DNA from: Rhodospirillaceae bacterium
GTDB taxonomy: Bacteria; Pseudomonadota; Alphaproteobacteria; GCA-2731375
NCBI GenBank assembly: GCA_018660265.1
Contig: JABJKS010000027.1
Coordinates: 1 to 53,748 of the forward strand
DNA: 53,748 nucleotides
Direction: 5' to 3'
Part shown: piece by piece, positions 53,663 through 53,748 of the stretch
How positions within the stretch are numbered: position 1 is the first letter of the stretch
How the letters are laid out: the number at the start of each line of letters is the position of its first letter
Made by a program: the position numbers and the translations under genes
Notes under the pieces: generated by a model
What the model was told of the DNA's origin: nothing
The model's database searches: none
Seen by the model: the letters and a program-made list of their open reading frames with translations, nothing else

Positions 53663-53748
53663 TCATGGTGATGCTCCGAGCAACTTCGGTAGTCGGATCA
53701 AGTTATAGGCAGCCAAGGCGAAGGTGAATTGGGCATTGACCCGTTCAA
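53663..53748 (-). mobile_element. Transposase C-terminus (gene runs off the right edge)
   Basis: On the minus strand the frame entering at 53746 reads ERVNAQFTFALAAYNLIRLPKLLGASP and stops at 53663-53665. The NAQFTFALAAYNLIRLPKLL string is the conserved C-terminal end of IS5/IS1182-group DDE transposases. Only about 28 residues are inside the window, so completeness is unknown. This is a different element from the IS5-type remnant at the left edge. Confidence 0.78.

Overview
The window looks like chromosomal DNA of an alphaproteobacterium, probably close to the Rhodospirillales. This rests on gene order recognised from memory, not on a database search: tkt-gap-pgk with thiE nearby; a zapA - 6S RNA - 5-formyltetrahydrofolate cyclo-ligase block; yebC-ruvCAB-ybgC-tolQRAB-pal-cpoB-tilS-ftsH-folP-glmM-thiD in one direction; and a C-terminal VPxPA sorting signal on a secreted protein. 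Protein-coding density is high and many neighbouring genes overlap by 1-8 bases (ATGA or TGATG junctions), which implies translationally coupled operons. No rRNA, tRNA or CRISPR array was seen.

Layout. (1) 1-1141 is a mobile-element scar: the 5' part of an IS30-type transposase runs off the left edge, next to the 3' remnant of an IS5-type transposase that cuts off a small ribbon-helix-helix gene. (2) 1177-8198 is accessory metabolism, mostly on the minus strand: a TauD-type dioxygenase, a PAS-like protein, an SDR of the enoyl/dienoyl-CoA reductase type, a RelB antitoxin with a broken YafQ-type toxin, UbiX, a DMT exporter, an acyl-CoA-dehydrogenase-fold flavoprotein and thiE. (3) 8391-13105 (minus) is central carbon metabolism: tkt, gap, pgk and an unknown gene, with a palindromic repeat between the unknown gene and thiE. 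(4) 13439-32194 (plus, except one small gene) is the housekeeping core: cell division (zapA), 6S RNA, folate, Holliday junction processing, the Tol-Pal envelope machine, tRNA modification, the FtsH protease, amino-sugar and thiamine synthesis. (5) 32232-39507 is a mixed set: thioesterase, Bcr/CflA-type transporter, ferredoxin-like protein, VOC dioxygenase, GlcG-like protein, Nudix hydrolase, DUF350-like membrane protein, trypsin-like protease and SRPBCC protein.

(6) 39523-47901 is the most unusual part. A winged-helix regulator fused to a Rossmann-like domain sits behind two matched GTTC-N7-GAAC palindromes and overlaps a NusG/RfaH-type elongation factor. Downstream is a coupled series: an M20 peptidase broken by one TGA, a NeuB-like sialate synthase, a NeuC-like hydrolysing UDP-GlcNAc 2-epimerase and an M20C-type amidohydrolase, followed by an SDR without the usual catalytic pair. 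No cytidylyltransferase or glycosyltransferase is present, so the product of this nonulosonate-like pathway is open. (7) 47902-49420 holds a compact regulatory region (a 13-bp inverted repeat and an array of 11-bp repeats) before a lone VPxPA-CTERM protein that ends in a clear UUCG terminator. (8) 49488-53474 contains a Gfo/Idh/MocA oxidoreductase, an MFS transporter, an SH3-like secreted protein and a D-2-hydroxyacid dehydrogenase. (9) The right edge is the 3' end of another transposase.
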